Origin: Anaerotruncus colihominis
GTDB lineage: Bacteria; Bacillota; Clostridia; Oscillospirales; Ruminococcaceae
Reading direction: 5' to 3'
DNA length: 49,017 nucleotides
Assembly (NCBI RefSeq): GCF_010206195.1
Contig: NZ_VIQT01000007.1
Span: 1 to 49,017, forward strand
Part shown: positions 33,957 to 41,415 of the stretch, one piece after another
Numbering within the stretch: position 1 is the stretch's first letter
How the letters are laid out: each line of letters starts with the position of its first letter
Program-made: the position numbers and the translations under genes
The notes under the pieces: model-generated
What the model saw: the letters and a program-made list of their open reading frames with translations, nothing else
Database searches by the model: none
What the model was told of the DNA's origin: nothing

Positions 33957-34710
33957 AGTAAAAATATTGAACTGCCAGGCGGTTTCGGAGGCCGAGAAAA
34001 ATATGGTCTTTGCCGCCCGGCTCACCCAGAGGGGCCATAAGATTGCCACAATGGATGACCTGATGGCTCTTTATGAAAAATCGTTCAGTGAGGATTCTGT
34101 GGCGGCCATCAGCGCCCTTCCCCACCCGACGGTCCAGAAATTTGCGGTGATCACCGTCGCCGTTGTAGGGGCAAGCCGGAGGTTCCTATCGCAAATTATC
34201 AGGCACCAGAACGAAGTAAAGTTTATGAGTGCATCTTTACAGTACAGCAATTATGTGGGGCAGGCAGATTTTGCCATACCCTATGAAATACTGACTGCAC
34301 CTGCCTCTGTCCGGGTGCTCTACCTGGAAAGCTGTCACAAGGGCATGGATTGCTACGAGCAGCTATGTAATGCCGGCGTCGGCCATGACGCGGCGGGATA
34401 TGCCACACCCCAGGGACTTCGGAATGTGCTGGTTATCAGCGCCACGCCCTACCAGTGGAAACACATCATCGGCCAGCGGGTATGCCGGCGCAATACGGAC
34501 GAGACCCGGATTGTGCTCTTAAAAATCTGGCAGGAATTATATTCACTTAGCCCGGCGTTGTTCGCACCGTCTCAGGCCGGGCCATTCTGCCAGATGGACA
34601 AATGCCTGGAGGGGAAAATGACCTGCGGCAAAAAGCTGGCGGCAGACATGACGCCGGAGAATATTTTAAGGGTGGACTATCCGGCGCTTTCGGAAGGAGG
34701 CGGCGCATGA
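33943..34710 (+). CDS. thyX: Flavin-dependent thymidylate synthase (ThyX)
   Basis: About 255 residues. ThyX makes dTMP from dUMP with FAD and methylene-tetrahydrofolate. The signature region is IIRHQNEVKFMSASLQYSNY, a variant of RHRxxSxNExSxRY in which the usual third residue Arg is Gln. QRVCRRNTDETRIVLLKIWQ is the conserved C-terminal block. A TTG at 33967 has no ribosome site, while an ATC at 33943 is 9 bases after GGAGG; the family N-terminus (IEVKILNC) lies between them. It is followed by the dUTPase, overlapping by 4 bases. Confidence 0.8.
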   Translation: MRRIEVKILNCQAVSEAEKNMVFAARLTQRGHKIATMDDLMALYEKSFSEDSVAAISALPHPTVQKFAVITVAVVGASRRFLSQIIRHQNEVKFMSASLQYSNYVGQADFAIPYEILTAPASVRVLYLESCHKGMDCYEQLCNAGVGHDAAGYATPQGLRNVLVISATPYQWKHIIGQRVCRRNTDETRIVLLKIWQELYSLSPALFAPSQAGPFCQMDKCLEGKMTCGKKLAADMTPENILRVDYPALSEGGGA

Positions 34711-35120
34711 AGATCAGACTGATCGACTTTGGCGTGCCGGAGGACCGCCGCCCTTTCCGTCCGCATGGGAATGATGCCGGCGCGGATGTCTACATGCCTT
34801 ATGACTGCACGTTACAGCCGGGCGAGATCGCAAAGGTCCCTCTTGGGTTCGGGCTTGAAGTGCCGGACGGATATGCGGGCTATGTATTCCCGCGCACCAG
34901 CATGGCGGTAAAAGGGCTGGTCTGTGAGCTGCCGCCGGTGGATTCCGGCTACCGCGGGGAGATTCATGCGATCATCAGCAATGTAAGCAGCCAGACCCAG
35001 GAGCTTTCCAAAGGCTCCCGCGTGGGGCAGCTTGTGATCACCCCGGTCGTCATTGCGGACTTTGTTTCGGAGCTTGGCGAGCAGCGCGGCACAGGCGGGT
35101 TTGGAAGTACAGGAAAATAA
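34707..35120 (+). CDS. dut: dUTP diphosphatase
   Basis: 137 residues. Motifs in order: GNDAGADVYMP (motif 1), PRTSMAVKGL (motif 2), VDSGYRGEIHAI (motif 3, with Asp), KGSRVGQLVI (motif 4) and the C-terminal GTGGFGSTG (motif 5). It hydrolyses dUTP to dUMP, the substrate of ThyX next door, so the pair keeps dUTP low and makes dTMP. The start at 34707 overlaps the ThyX stop. Confidence 0.92.
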   Translation: MKIRLIDFGVPEDRRPFRPHGNDAGADVYMPYDCTLQPGEIAKVPLGFGLEVPDGYAGYVFPRTSMAVKGLVCELPPVDSGYRGEIHAIISNVSSQTQELSKGSRVGQLVITPVVIADFVSELGEQRGTGGFGSTGK

Positions 35121-35214
35121 AAAAGTGACATTCCGGGAGTGATTCTTGGTTTATCGCCGGTAGTGGGATTGGGCATATCAGGAGGATTGCAGGGTAAAAT
35201 AAAAGAATGGCAGC

Positions 35215-35244
35215 AAAAAGCGGCACGCCGTCATAGCGTACCGC
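35215..35244 (-). terminator. Terminator of the toxin-antitoxin unit
   Basis: GCGGCACGC (35220-35228) / GCGTACCGC (35236-35244) with one mismatch; on the minus strand it is followed by TTTTT (35219-35215). Confidence 0.65.
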
Positions 35245-35252
35245 CCCGCTGC

Positions 35253-35519
35253 TTAAAACTGCCTTAATATGTCGTGATGCCCTACGTCCACCAGGATAAT
35301 CATTTTATCGCCTTCGTAATACCAGATAATGCGGATGTCCATGTTGACGCTGCACTCGAAAAGGTCCGTGGTGCCCTGGATGCGTTTGGTCCGCAGCGAC
35401 GGATGGGAAGGATTTTCAGCCAGAAGTTCCAGTTTGTTTTTAAGCTGCTTCTTCTCCTGGGCGGTCAGGCCCTTAAAATGCTTTTGGAAACGGGGCGTAA
35501 AGGTAAATTCATACGCCAT
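35253..35519 (-). CDS. RelE/YafQ-type mRNA interferase toxin
   Basis: 88 residues with the RelE/ParE fold pattern: FTPRFQKHFKGLTAQEKKQL, then HPSLRTKRIQG, DIRIIWYYEGDKMIILVDVG and a terminal His-rich end (GHHDILRQF). RelE-type toxins cut mRNA in the ribosome. It overlaps the antitoxin stop at 35519, as usual for a toxin-antitoxin pair, and likely stabilises the ICE. Confidence 0.85.
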   Translation of the reverse strand: MAYEFTFTPRFQKHFKGLTAQEKKQLKNKLELLAENPSHPSLRTKRIQGTTDLFECSVNMDIRIIWYYEGDKMIILVDVGHHDILRQF

Positions 35520-35779
35520 TATTCTGCCTCCAATTTGTCAAACAGGGCGTCCACGCTGTCAAAAACCGGCTGTTCCCCGGATGCGAGCTTTGCTTTTACA
35601 CCGCTGATTTCTTCTTTGAGCTCGCTTAAATATTTCTTTGGGTAGACGACTACCGGCATGATGCAGATGGAACCGTCTTTCTCGAAAATGTCCAGTTTGT
35701 CGCCCTCTGACAGACCGAGCTTGACAATGATTTCTCTTGGTATCGTGACCTGGGCTTTTTGGCGTAATTCGGCCAGCAT
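35519..35779 (-). CDS. AbrB/SpoVT-family antitoxin
   Basis: 86 residues. The N-terminal swapped-hairpin AbrB domain reads ELRQKAQVTIPREIIVKLGL, then EGDKLDIFEKDGSI. The C-terminal helix would neutralise the toxin. AAAAGGAGATGATTCT precedes the ATG. An AbrB-type antitoxin with a RelE-type toxin is a mixed pairing that is common in Firmicutes. It has its own promoter upstream. Confidence 0.85.
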   Translation of the reverse strand: MLAELRQKAQVTIPREIIVKLGLSEGDKLDIFEKDGSICIMPVVVYPKKYLSELKEEISGVKAKLASGEQPVFDSVDALFDKLEAE

Positions 35780-35833
35780 AGAATCATCTCCTTTTTTGGT
35801 TTAAAAGTTGGAAATTCTCACTTTCTTACTTAT

Positions 35834-35862
35834 AGTATATCCACTTTGGGGGATTTATGCAA
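35834..35862 (-). promoter_or_regulatory. SigA-type promoter of the toxin-antitoxin unit
   Basis: On the minus strand TTGCAT (35857-35862), 17-base spacer, TATACT (35834-35839), 55 bases upstream of the antitoxin start. Confidence 0.65.
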
Positions 35863-35916
35863 GGGGGCACGAAAAAAATTTACAGAATAGTAAAAGCGGC
35901 CAACACCCTGGCCGCC

Positions 35917-36231
35917 TTAGCGCCTGCTGTTCAGTTCTTTCATAATGCCGAGGATATAACCCATTAACCGGGAATCCAGTTTTTTTGCCTCCGCAATAAA
36001 TTCCTTTAAGGCTTGCGGGGCCGGGTTCCCTTCGTCAAAAAATTCCTGGGGCGTCACGCCCAGATATTCACAGATATAAAGGAAGGACTGCATGGAGGGA
36101 AGGGACTTTTTATTTTCAATGTTGTTAATGTAGTTATTTGCCTGTCCCAATGACAACGACATATCGCGTGCAGATACGCCTTTCTGTGTCCGCAGCTTTG
36201 CCAGCCGTTCCGGGACGAAATCTTCATACAT
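35917..36231 (-). CDS. XRE-family transcriptional regulator
   Basis: 104 residues. Helix-turn-helix at about 7-60 (LAKLRTQKGVSARDMSLSLG, then QANNYINNIENKKSLPSMQS). The C-terminal helix (AEAKKLDSRLMGYILGIMKE) may dimerise. GGGAGGTG precedes the ATG at 36231; an upstream ATG at 36288 is less likely. It is divergent from the SLOG gene, whose promoter contains a palindrome, so it may repress that promoter. Confidence 0.8.
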   Translation of the reverse strand: MYEDFVPERLAKLRTQKGVSARDMSLSLGQANNYINNIENKKSLPSMQSFLYICEYLGVTPQEFFDEGNPAPQALKEFIAEAKKLDSRLMGYILGIMKELNSRR

Positions 36232-36305
36232 CGCCTTCACCTCCCATTCTGTAATAGATTGTACTTTACACCCTTCCATTATTCGCAAAATAAAAAAGGG
36301 TGTTT

Positions 36306-36337
36306 GCGTTGAAACGCTAAAATAAATCTATTATAAT
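36306..36337 (+). promoter_or_regulatory. SigA promoter with operator palindrome for the SLOG gene
   Basis: TTGAAA (36309-36314), 17-base spacer, TATAAT (36332-36337). GCGTTGAAACGC (36306-36317) is a palindrome overlapping the -35 hexamer, the expected place for a repressor such as the divergent XRE protein. Confidence 0.7.
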
Positions 36338-36381
36338 TTAAAAAATAAAGAATATTAACTATCGGATGGAGGAAAAGACGG

Positions 36382-36894
36382 ATGGAAGGAAAGACATGCT
36401 GTGTCACCGGGCACAGGGACTTACCCCAGAAAGAAATCAACTATGTAAAGGCGGCCTTGCGGCGTGAAATTGACTGCGCTGTTGCGGACGGGTTTACCCG
36501 CTTTATGAGCGGCTTTGCGGACGGCGTGGACCAGTATTTTGCAGAGATCGTACTGGAAAAGAAAAAGACAAATCCGGCGCTGGAGCTGGTTGCGGTTATT
36601 CCCTACCAAAAGCGCTTGGACAGCCTGATGGAGAAAGGGCGGACTTATGAAATGCTGGAGGCGTGTGCGGATGTTGTCGTCATGCAGGAGAAATACCACC
36701 CCAGCGTCTATTCCCACCGGAACCGCTACATGGCCGAACACTCGGACCGGGTGATCGCCGTGTATGACGGGAGGGAAAAAGGCGGCACGGTCAGGACGAT
36801 CCGGTTTGCGCACCAGATGAAAAAGGAACTGCGGGAAATCCCGGTGGGGGAGATATGTTTCCCAAATGTTAGCAGATATATTGAAGAAAAATGA
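36382..36894 (+). CDS. SLOG-family (YpsA-like/DUF1273) Rossmann protein
   Basis: 170 residues. TGHRD near the start (residues 9-13) and GFADGVDQYFAE (44 onward) are nucleotide-binding blocks of the YpsA/SLOG superfamily, related to LOG and TIR-type enzymes that bind or process NAD- or ADP-ribose-like ligands. Late HSDRVIAVYDGREKGGTVRT is the conserved C-terminal block. GGAGG precedes the ATG. Similar genes are carried by many ICEs with unknown purpose; SLOG proteins sense ligands in some defence systems. It is the last gene with the ICE base composition before the AT-rich block. Confidence 0.8.
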   Translation: MEGKTCCVTGHRDLPQKEINYVKAALRREIDCAVADGFTRFMSGFADGVDQYFAEIVLEKKKTNPALELVAVIPYQKRLDSLMEKGRTYEMLEACADVVVMQEKYHPSVYSHRNRYMAEHSDRVIAVYDGREKGGTVRTIRFAHQMKKELREIPVGEICFPNVSRYIEEK

Positions 36895-36942
36895 AAAATA
36901 TGGTAAAATTTATTCAATAAAAATATTGAAGAAGGTGAGAAA

Positions 36943-37422
36943 ATGCGTAGCGAATATGGAAAAATATTCCAAAATATTCAAACAAGAGAAATCGAATGTT
37001 TTTCGTATGATCCTCAACAAAATTACTATGATATAGTGCAGGATGCGTCTAAAAGAGGATATCAGCAAAGTATTTTTACTTCTTCTGTAATGATTTCACT
37101 CATTGAGTATTTTTTACTGAAGCATAATGCTTTAGTGACTGGCATTGAATTTTTAGTAGAAGACATTGCTCTGAATCAGGAAATCAATAGACTTCTTGAC
37201 AAGATGAAAGGTAATGGTGCTTATTGGGAAATACTTAAAGAAAAACTTTCATTTTTAAGTCGGTATGATTCAATCGATATTAAGAAAGTCACTATTGCTG
37301 GTAGAGATGGCATGGGATTTCTACTTAGTTTACAAGTTAATGGAATAATTATTGTCTCAGAGAATGCTTATGAGTCTGTATCAGATGAAATTAGTAAGAT
37401 TGTGAGGAGGGTGATTGCTTGA
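36943..37422 (+). CDS. Unknown AT-rich block protein A
   Basis: 159 residues, AT-rich codon use unlike the ICE genes. It starts MRSEYGKIFQNIQTREIECF with GAAGGTGAG upstream. No motif recognised; a hydrophobic patch at about 47-65 (FTSSVMISLIEYFLLKH) is not a clear membrane segment and the C-terminal half is beta-rich. It overlaps the next gene by 4 bases, the first of a coupled set. Confidence 0.6.
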   Translation: MRSEYGKIFQNIQTREIECFSYDPQQNYYDIVQDASKRGYQQSIFTSSVMISLIEYFLLKHNALVTGIEFLVEDIALNQEINRLLDKMKGNGAYWEILKEKLSFLSRYDSIDIKKVTIAGRDGMGFLLSLQVNGIIIVSENAYESVSDEISKIVRRVIA

Positions 37423-38048
37423 AACCTTCCTCAATTATAAAAATTCTAATTAAAGCAGTTGTGCTTCCGATGATAGCGATGTTCATGTTAAATAAATGGA
37501 ATTTATGTGGATATATAACATTTATTCCAGAAGATTATCGCTTTGAAGCGGGATTGGCGTTGTATATGGCAATACTGGAGGCAGTTGCCGAATTCATAGA
37601 ATATTTTATCGCTAAAGCCAACGCTACTATAGCATGTACATTTTATACAGATGAACGAAGGGAAGACAGACATGCTAAACCAACTATACAAATGAGCGAT
37701 AGCTCAATGGGAATAGCGAGTGTGTGGTGTCATATCATTCTTGATGGTAATTACAAAATACTCTCAGGAACAGAAATATGTTTAGATATACCTCAATGGT
37801 TTTCGGCCCAATTGGATGCTAACAGTAGCCTTGACCAGAATAATCATCAAATTAAATGGGATGTTTCTACATTATTGCCAGAACATGATAACAAAAAGGA
37901 CGTTCATACAGAAACGCGTATGAAAATCTCATTCATAAGGAACAACGAAAATGATGCATCCATTGTTCTTGAGCCAACAATCAAAAAAAGATTTGGATTT
38001 GGACTTGAATTTGAGACTAATGGAATTACAATTCAAAATATGGGGTGA
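37419..38048 (+). CDS. Unknown AT-rich block protein B, membrane
   Basis: 209 residues, TTG start overlapping the previous stop. Two probable membrane segments lie near 7-27 and 42-62, followed by a ~145-residue soluble domain rich in beta strands. That domain has a mixed charged surface and a motif-poor sequence (DSSMGIASVWCHIILDGNYK). No name known. It could be a membrane effector or anchor of the block. It overlaps the next gene by 4 bases. Confidence 0.6.
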   Translation: MKPSSIIKILIKAVVLPMIAMFMLNKWNLCGYITFIPEDYRFEAGLALYMAILEAVAEFIEYFIAKANATIACTFYTDERREDRHAKPTIQMSDSSMGIASVWCHIILDGNYKILSGTEICLDIPQWFSAQLDANSSLDQNNHQIKWDVSTLLPEHDNKKDVHTETRMKISFIRNNENDASIVLEPTIKKRFGFGLEFETNGITIQNMG

Positions 38049-38386
38049 GCAAACAAATGACGGCTGTTACAAGATGGGTAGATGAAAAAACTACAAACTT
38101 TGCTGATATAGAGATGTTGCTTGACAAGGAGCATCCTGACGAAATACCAGAAACTGGAACAAAATATATGAATTGGGAAATAAACAAGATATTCGATGAA
38201 GATAAGGTCGCATTATTTTATAGCAGGCAGGTAATATATAATTTTTACACATTTTCTGTGGATCAGATTCCTGGAAGTGAAGAAATTTTGGATGACGGTA
38301 CCTATACGAAAAGAGGATTTGTTATTCCATTGCACAAACATTACTTCGTAAAATGTTATTCTATACTGGAAAAGGTGAGATTGTAA
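38045..38386 (+). CDS. Unknown AT-rich block protein C
   Basis: 113 residues, GTG start coupled to B. It contains TRWVDEKTTNFADIEMLLDK and a C-terminal block FVIPLHKHYFVKCYSILEK. No domain recognised. Protein D begins in another frame inside its 3' end. The possibility that C and D are one gene broken by a frameshift at GGAAAAGG cannot be excluded. Confidence 0.5.
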   Translation: MSKQMTAVTRWVDEKTTNFADIEMLLDKEHPDEIPETGTKYMNWEINKIFDEDKVALFYSRQVIYNFYTFSVDQIPGSEEILDDGTYTKRGFVIPLHKHYFVKCYSILEKVRL

Positions 38387-38982
38387 GTAATGCTTTAGAT
38401 TTATCAGGGGATTTATTTGTGTGGCTGATAAGCAAAGTATATGGTAAGGAAAATACTATATCAAGCGAAAATGAAGAACTTAGTGATTTGATTATAGATT
38501 CGATTAAAGGATTTAAAGGTGATACGGAGGACTTGTTGGCAAAAGTATCTATGTCTGGTGAGTCTGTGATGAATATTATAAGTGCATTATCATTTTTGAT
38601 AGAAAGTCGGAATTTAAACCAAATAACAGTGGCGCTTTCTTATCGCAATCATTTGAATATTGAAATATCTTTGAACAATAGAAATACTATAGGTTTTGAT
38701 GAAGATAAATATCTAGGAGAACTAATTCAAGGTTCCCGTGAAGAAAGGATTGCAACTTGCATTTTATCCCTTTATACAGAGATTCTTCCCATCTTGTTAC
38801 AGAAATATCAAAGCGATATTGATTTGAATTTGTGGGGACAAGGTAAGTGTGTTTCTTTTTTGAAAATGGTGGCAGATGATTTAAACCAGAAAGTTAATGC
38901 ACGTATCGATGATTTGATTGCTAAACCAGAACAGCTTAAGTTTAAGATTCACTCACAAGAAGGAATTCTTGAAGAACCTTAA
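38353..38982 (+). CDS. Unknown AT-rich block protein D
   Basis: 209 residues, ATG at 38353 overlapping C by 34 bases and without a good ribosome site. It looks helical with beta parts (DLFVWLISKVYG, then IISALSFLIESRNLNQITVA and LNIEISLNNRNTIGFDEDKY). No motif identified. If the natural start is downstream or the gene is fused to C, the N-terminus here is wrong. Confidence 0.5.
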   Translation: MLFYTGKGEIVSNALDLSGDLFVWLISKVYGKENTISSENEELSDLIIDSIKGFKGDTEDLLAKVSMSGESVMNIISALSFLIESRNLNQITVALSYRNHLNIEISLNNRNTIGFDEDKYLGELIQGSREERIATCILSLYTEILPILLQKYQSDIDLNLWGQGKCVSFLKMVADDLNQKVNARIDDLIAKPEQLKFKIHSQEGILEEP

Positions 38983-39016
38983 ACCATTACTTTATGTAAA
39001 TAGGAGGGGATAATAA

Positions 39017-39211
39017 ATGAGAATGCCAAAAAGAGTTACTTGCCCGAAGTGTTCTTCCGTTCTCGAATATGATGATCGGTCAATCCATGAAGGTAATAGA
39101 GATTTTGAGGACTTTGATTGTCCAATATGTGGTTATACTGTAGCCACTGTATTTACAGATTTGCTACCTATTGTTCATGTGATTTCAAAAAACGAGAACT
39201 GGAATAAATAA
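39017..39211 (+). CDS. Small zinc-ribbon protein
   Basis: 64 residues with two CxxC pairs, CPKC (residues 9-12) and CPIC (35-38), a zinc ribbon. AGGAGG precedes the ATG. It is close to the AT-rich block in composition and may belong to it. Function unknown. Confidence 0.7.
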   Translation: MRMPKRVTCPKCSSVLEYDDRSIHEGNRDFEDFDCPICGYTVATVFTDLLPIVHVISKNENWNK

Positions 39212-39282
39212 CTTTCAAGTTATTTAGCAAATCAATCTAAATTGATTTTGTTTTGGACACATAATTGAATATCTAAAATTAA

Positions 39283-39314
39283 GAGCGAAGGCTGAAAATG
39301 TCCTCGCTTTTTTT
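39283..39314 (+). terminator. Terminator after the AT-rich block
   Basis: AGCG-AGG / CCT-CGCT stem followed by a run of seven T. It marks the end of the AT-rich transcript and the return to ICE backbone genes. Confidence 0.65.
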
Positions 39315-39338
39315 ATATCTAAAAAGGAGGCGTTTTTT

Positions 39339-39473
39339 ATGTGGAACATGATTACACACTTTCTTACCTTCACCGGAGGGATGTCTGCCGGCGTTGTGCT
39401 GATGTGTCTTTTACAGACAGGAAAGCAGGCGGACGAAGAATTTGAAGATATGCAAAGGAGGTCTGGATATTGA
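39339..39473 (+). CDS. DUF3789-like small membrane protein
   Basis: 44 residues, MWNMITHFLTFTGGMSAGVV, with one membrane segment and an acidic tail. AAAAGGAGG precedes the ATG. DUF3789 proteins sit just before topoisomerase III in CTn elements, as here; the stop overlaps the topoisomerase start. Confidence 0.7.
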   Translation: MWNMITHFLTFTGGMSAGVVLMCLLQTGKQADEEFEDMQRRSGY

Positions 39474-39787
39474 AGTTAGTCATTGCAGAAAAGCCTTCCG
39501 TCGCCATGTCTCTGGCGGCGGTCCTGGGCGCGAATGAGAAAAAGGACGGCTATCTGGAGGGCGGCGGCTATCTGGTGAGTTGGTGCGTGGGGCACCTGTT
39601 GGAACTGGCGCAGCCGGAGGCTTACGGGGAACAGTACGCCAGATGGCGCTATGGCGACCTGCCGATCCTGCCGGAAGAATGGAAATACGAAGTGCCGAAG
39701 GATAAGAAAAAGCAGTTTGGCCTCTTATGCCGGCTGATGAAGGACAAACGGGTGGCTTCTGTGGTATGCGCCACCGATGTTGGATAG
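39470..39787 (+). pseudogene. topB: Topoisomerase III, truncated by insertion
   Basis: 105 residues of the TOPRIM N-terminus: LVIAEKPSVAMSLAAVLG with the catalytic Glu7, then CATDVG, where the family has CATDAGREGE. The frame stops at TAG right after GGA. No continuation is found in the window. The 600-residue remainder, with the active-site Tyr, is missing, so there is no enzyme. The junction follows a GA dinucleotide, the target of Tn4451-type recombinases. Confidence 0.85.
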
Positions 39788-40039
39788 TGCGGAGGGGCGA
39801 CAAACAAATACAAATAAAAAAGGGACTTCCTCAATCCTTAAAAGGCTATGACAGTATCGGTTATAGTCTTTTTTCATGCGGTAATTACCGTATGAAATGA
39901 ACTCCTATTCCCCCAAGCGGAGAAATACCCAACAACAGTATTCCGCAATCAAATCTCCCAACAAGTAACGAGAAAAAATCATATATCAACACCGAAACCA
40001 ATCAATCATATCAATCCATATCACAGGAGGGCAAAGACC
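39785..40039 (+). other. Left end of the mobilizable element
   Basis: 255 bases without a gene. It starts TAGTGCGGAGGGGCGACAA, then is AT-rich. It would contain the recombinase binding site and perhaps a promoter; I see no clear one. Confidence 0.4.
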
Positions 40040-40648
40040 ATGAATAGAAAGCAGGAACAACAGATTTTGGACTATTACAGTACCGCCGACAAATATATCC
40101 GTAGCAAGACACACTCCAATGCGCATCAGACTGTATTTACGAAAGAAAACGATAAATACCAGTGGCTTGTGTTGGAACAGAAAAGCCAGTGTGAAGTCGA
40201 GGTAAGGCAGACCGACAGGCATGGAACAATCACAGCGAGGGATAATTACGAACTGACAAAAAATCTCCCTAAGTGCGTGGGCGTGGAGCGTTTATGTGAG
40301 GGCGCAAATATACAGATACCTTTTAACGCTGATGAAATCAATCTGATTTACCAGTTTGGAGAACAGGGAAAAGCGGAAACGTGCGCCAGTCTGTCTGCTA
40401 TTCTTCCGCAGATAAAAGACGATAACACAAAGCAGATAGTAAGTAGCACCTTAAAGAAATTAAATTCCCTGTCAGAAGAAACGTGTGCGGAACTGACCGC
40501 CACCACCAAAAGACGGAAACTGACCGAGCGTGACCACTCCATAAGGACAAGGTTAGCCAGAGCAAAGGAACAGGCAAAACAGCCGACAGTTTCCGAGGGA
40601 AAAAAGCACAGAACCCACAGCAAAGGAAAGGGGGATATGGCACTATGA
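40040..40648 (+). CDS. Mobilizable-element backbone protein 1
   Basis: 202 residues, starts MNRKQEQQILDYYSTADKYI with CAGGAGG upstream. Recurrent in Tn4451-type elements to my knowledge, function unknown. Lys/Arg-rich C-terminus. It overlaps the next gene by 4 bases. Confidence 0.65.
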   Translation: MNRKQEQQILDYYSTADKYIRSKTHSNAHQTVFTKENDKYQWLVLEQKSQCEVEVRQTDRHGTITARDNYELTKNLPKCVGVERLCEGANIQIPFNADEINLIYQFGEQGKAETCASLSAILPQIKDDNTKQIVSSTLKKLNSLSEETCAELTATTKRRKLTERDHSIRTRLARAKEQAKQPTVSEGKKHRTHSKGKGDMAL

Positions 40649-40926
40649 AACTTTCCCGATACGAACAGGAAACGATTGTCAATTATAATGCAGGAGAAAA
40701 GACCGCCACCCTCTATACAAGGGATAAAGCGGTTATGCGGAAACTTGACACGCTTGTTGCCGACTTCCCCGACACATACAAGCTGACAGGGCAGGACGAG
40801 GTATCTAAGACCTATTCTTTTCCAAAGTCATACGTCAGCTACCGAAAGCCGAGGGCGGTCAGTAACGAGCAGAGGGAACGGGCAAGGCAGATGATGATTG
40901 CAAATAACAAGGCAAAGGGAAATTAA
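40645..40926 (+). CDS. Mobilizable-element backbone protein 2
   Basis: 93 residues, MKLSRYEQETIVNYNAGEKT, then VMRKLDTLVADFPDTYKL and SYVSYRKPRAVSNEQRERAR. A small conserved protein that accompanies the previous one; no known function. AAGGGGG and coupling precede its ATG. Confidence 0.65.
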   Translation: MKLSRYEQETIVNYNAGEKTATLYTRDKAVMRKLDTLVADFPDTYKLTGQDEVSKTYSFPKSYVSYRKPRAVSNEQRERARQMMIANNKAKGN

Positions 40927-41010
40927 AGAAAATTTAATGGAATTGTGAGTGCATTTGTGGTAATATAACAAGGAGCAGATTAACAGATTAGAATAGTGGA
41001 GGAAATAGGT

Positions 41011-41415
41011 ATGGCTCTTTCAAACATAAAAGCTGTATTTCGTTACAACATACAGGACGTGTGGAATATAGTTACCTCTTTAGAAAAATATCAATGGCGC
41101 AGTGATTTAAGTAAAATAGACATAATAAGTGAAACACAGTTTGTTGAATATACAAAAGACGAATATGCAACTACATTCACTGTCACTGCATTTGAGCCAC
41201 TCAAGCGTTGGGAGTTTGATATGGAAAACAGTAATATGAAAGGACATTGGACAGGGATTTTCACTTCTAAGGGCGAAGAAACAGAAGTTGATTTTACGGA
41301 AGATGTTACCGCAAAAAAAATTATGATGAAACCGTTTATAAAAGCTTTTTTGAAAAAACAGCAGGGCTTATACATAAACGATTTAAGAAAGGAATTGGAG
41401 AGGATTTATGGATAG
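41011..41415 (+). CDS. SRPBCC-family protein
   Basis: 134 residues with the START/SRPBCC ligand-binding fold: VWNIVTSLEKYQWRSDLSKI near the start and KRWEFDMENSNMKGHWTGIF after. These proteins bind hydrophobic ligands or act as small enzymes. GGAGG 8 bases before the ATG at 41011. Its stop overlaps the AlkD start by 8 bases, so the two are one cargo module. Confidence 0.75.
   Translation: MALSNIKAVFRYNIQDVWNIVTSLEKYQWRSDLSKIDIISETQFVEYTKDEYATTFTVTAFEPLKRWEFDMENSNMKGHWTGIFTSKGEETEVDFTEDVTAKKIMMKPFIKAFLKKQQGLYINDLRKELERIYG

Larger units (their letters stand above)
6604..39784 (+). mobile_element. Tn1549/CTn-like integrative conjugative element, partial
   Basis: Gene order from initiator, primase, PcfB-VirD4, Maff2, VirB6-like, PrgI, VirB4, wall hydrolase, DUF4315, CD1107 to adhesin-sortase, then topB, is that of Tn1549-type elements. 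Left end near 6500 is a guess; the right end is cut by a nested element. No integrase or relaxase of this ICE is in the window. Confidence 0.75.

Noticed and set aside
38370..38380. Programmed -1 frameshift joining block genes C and D
   Set aside because: GGAAAAG is not a standard XXXYYYZ slippery site and no clear downstream structure was seen.
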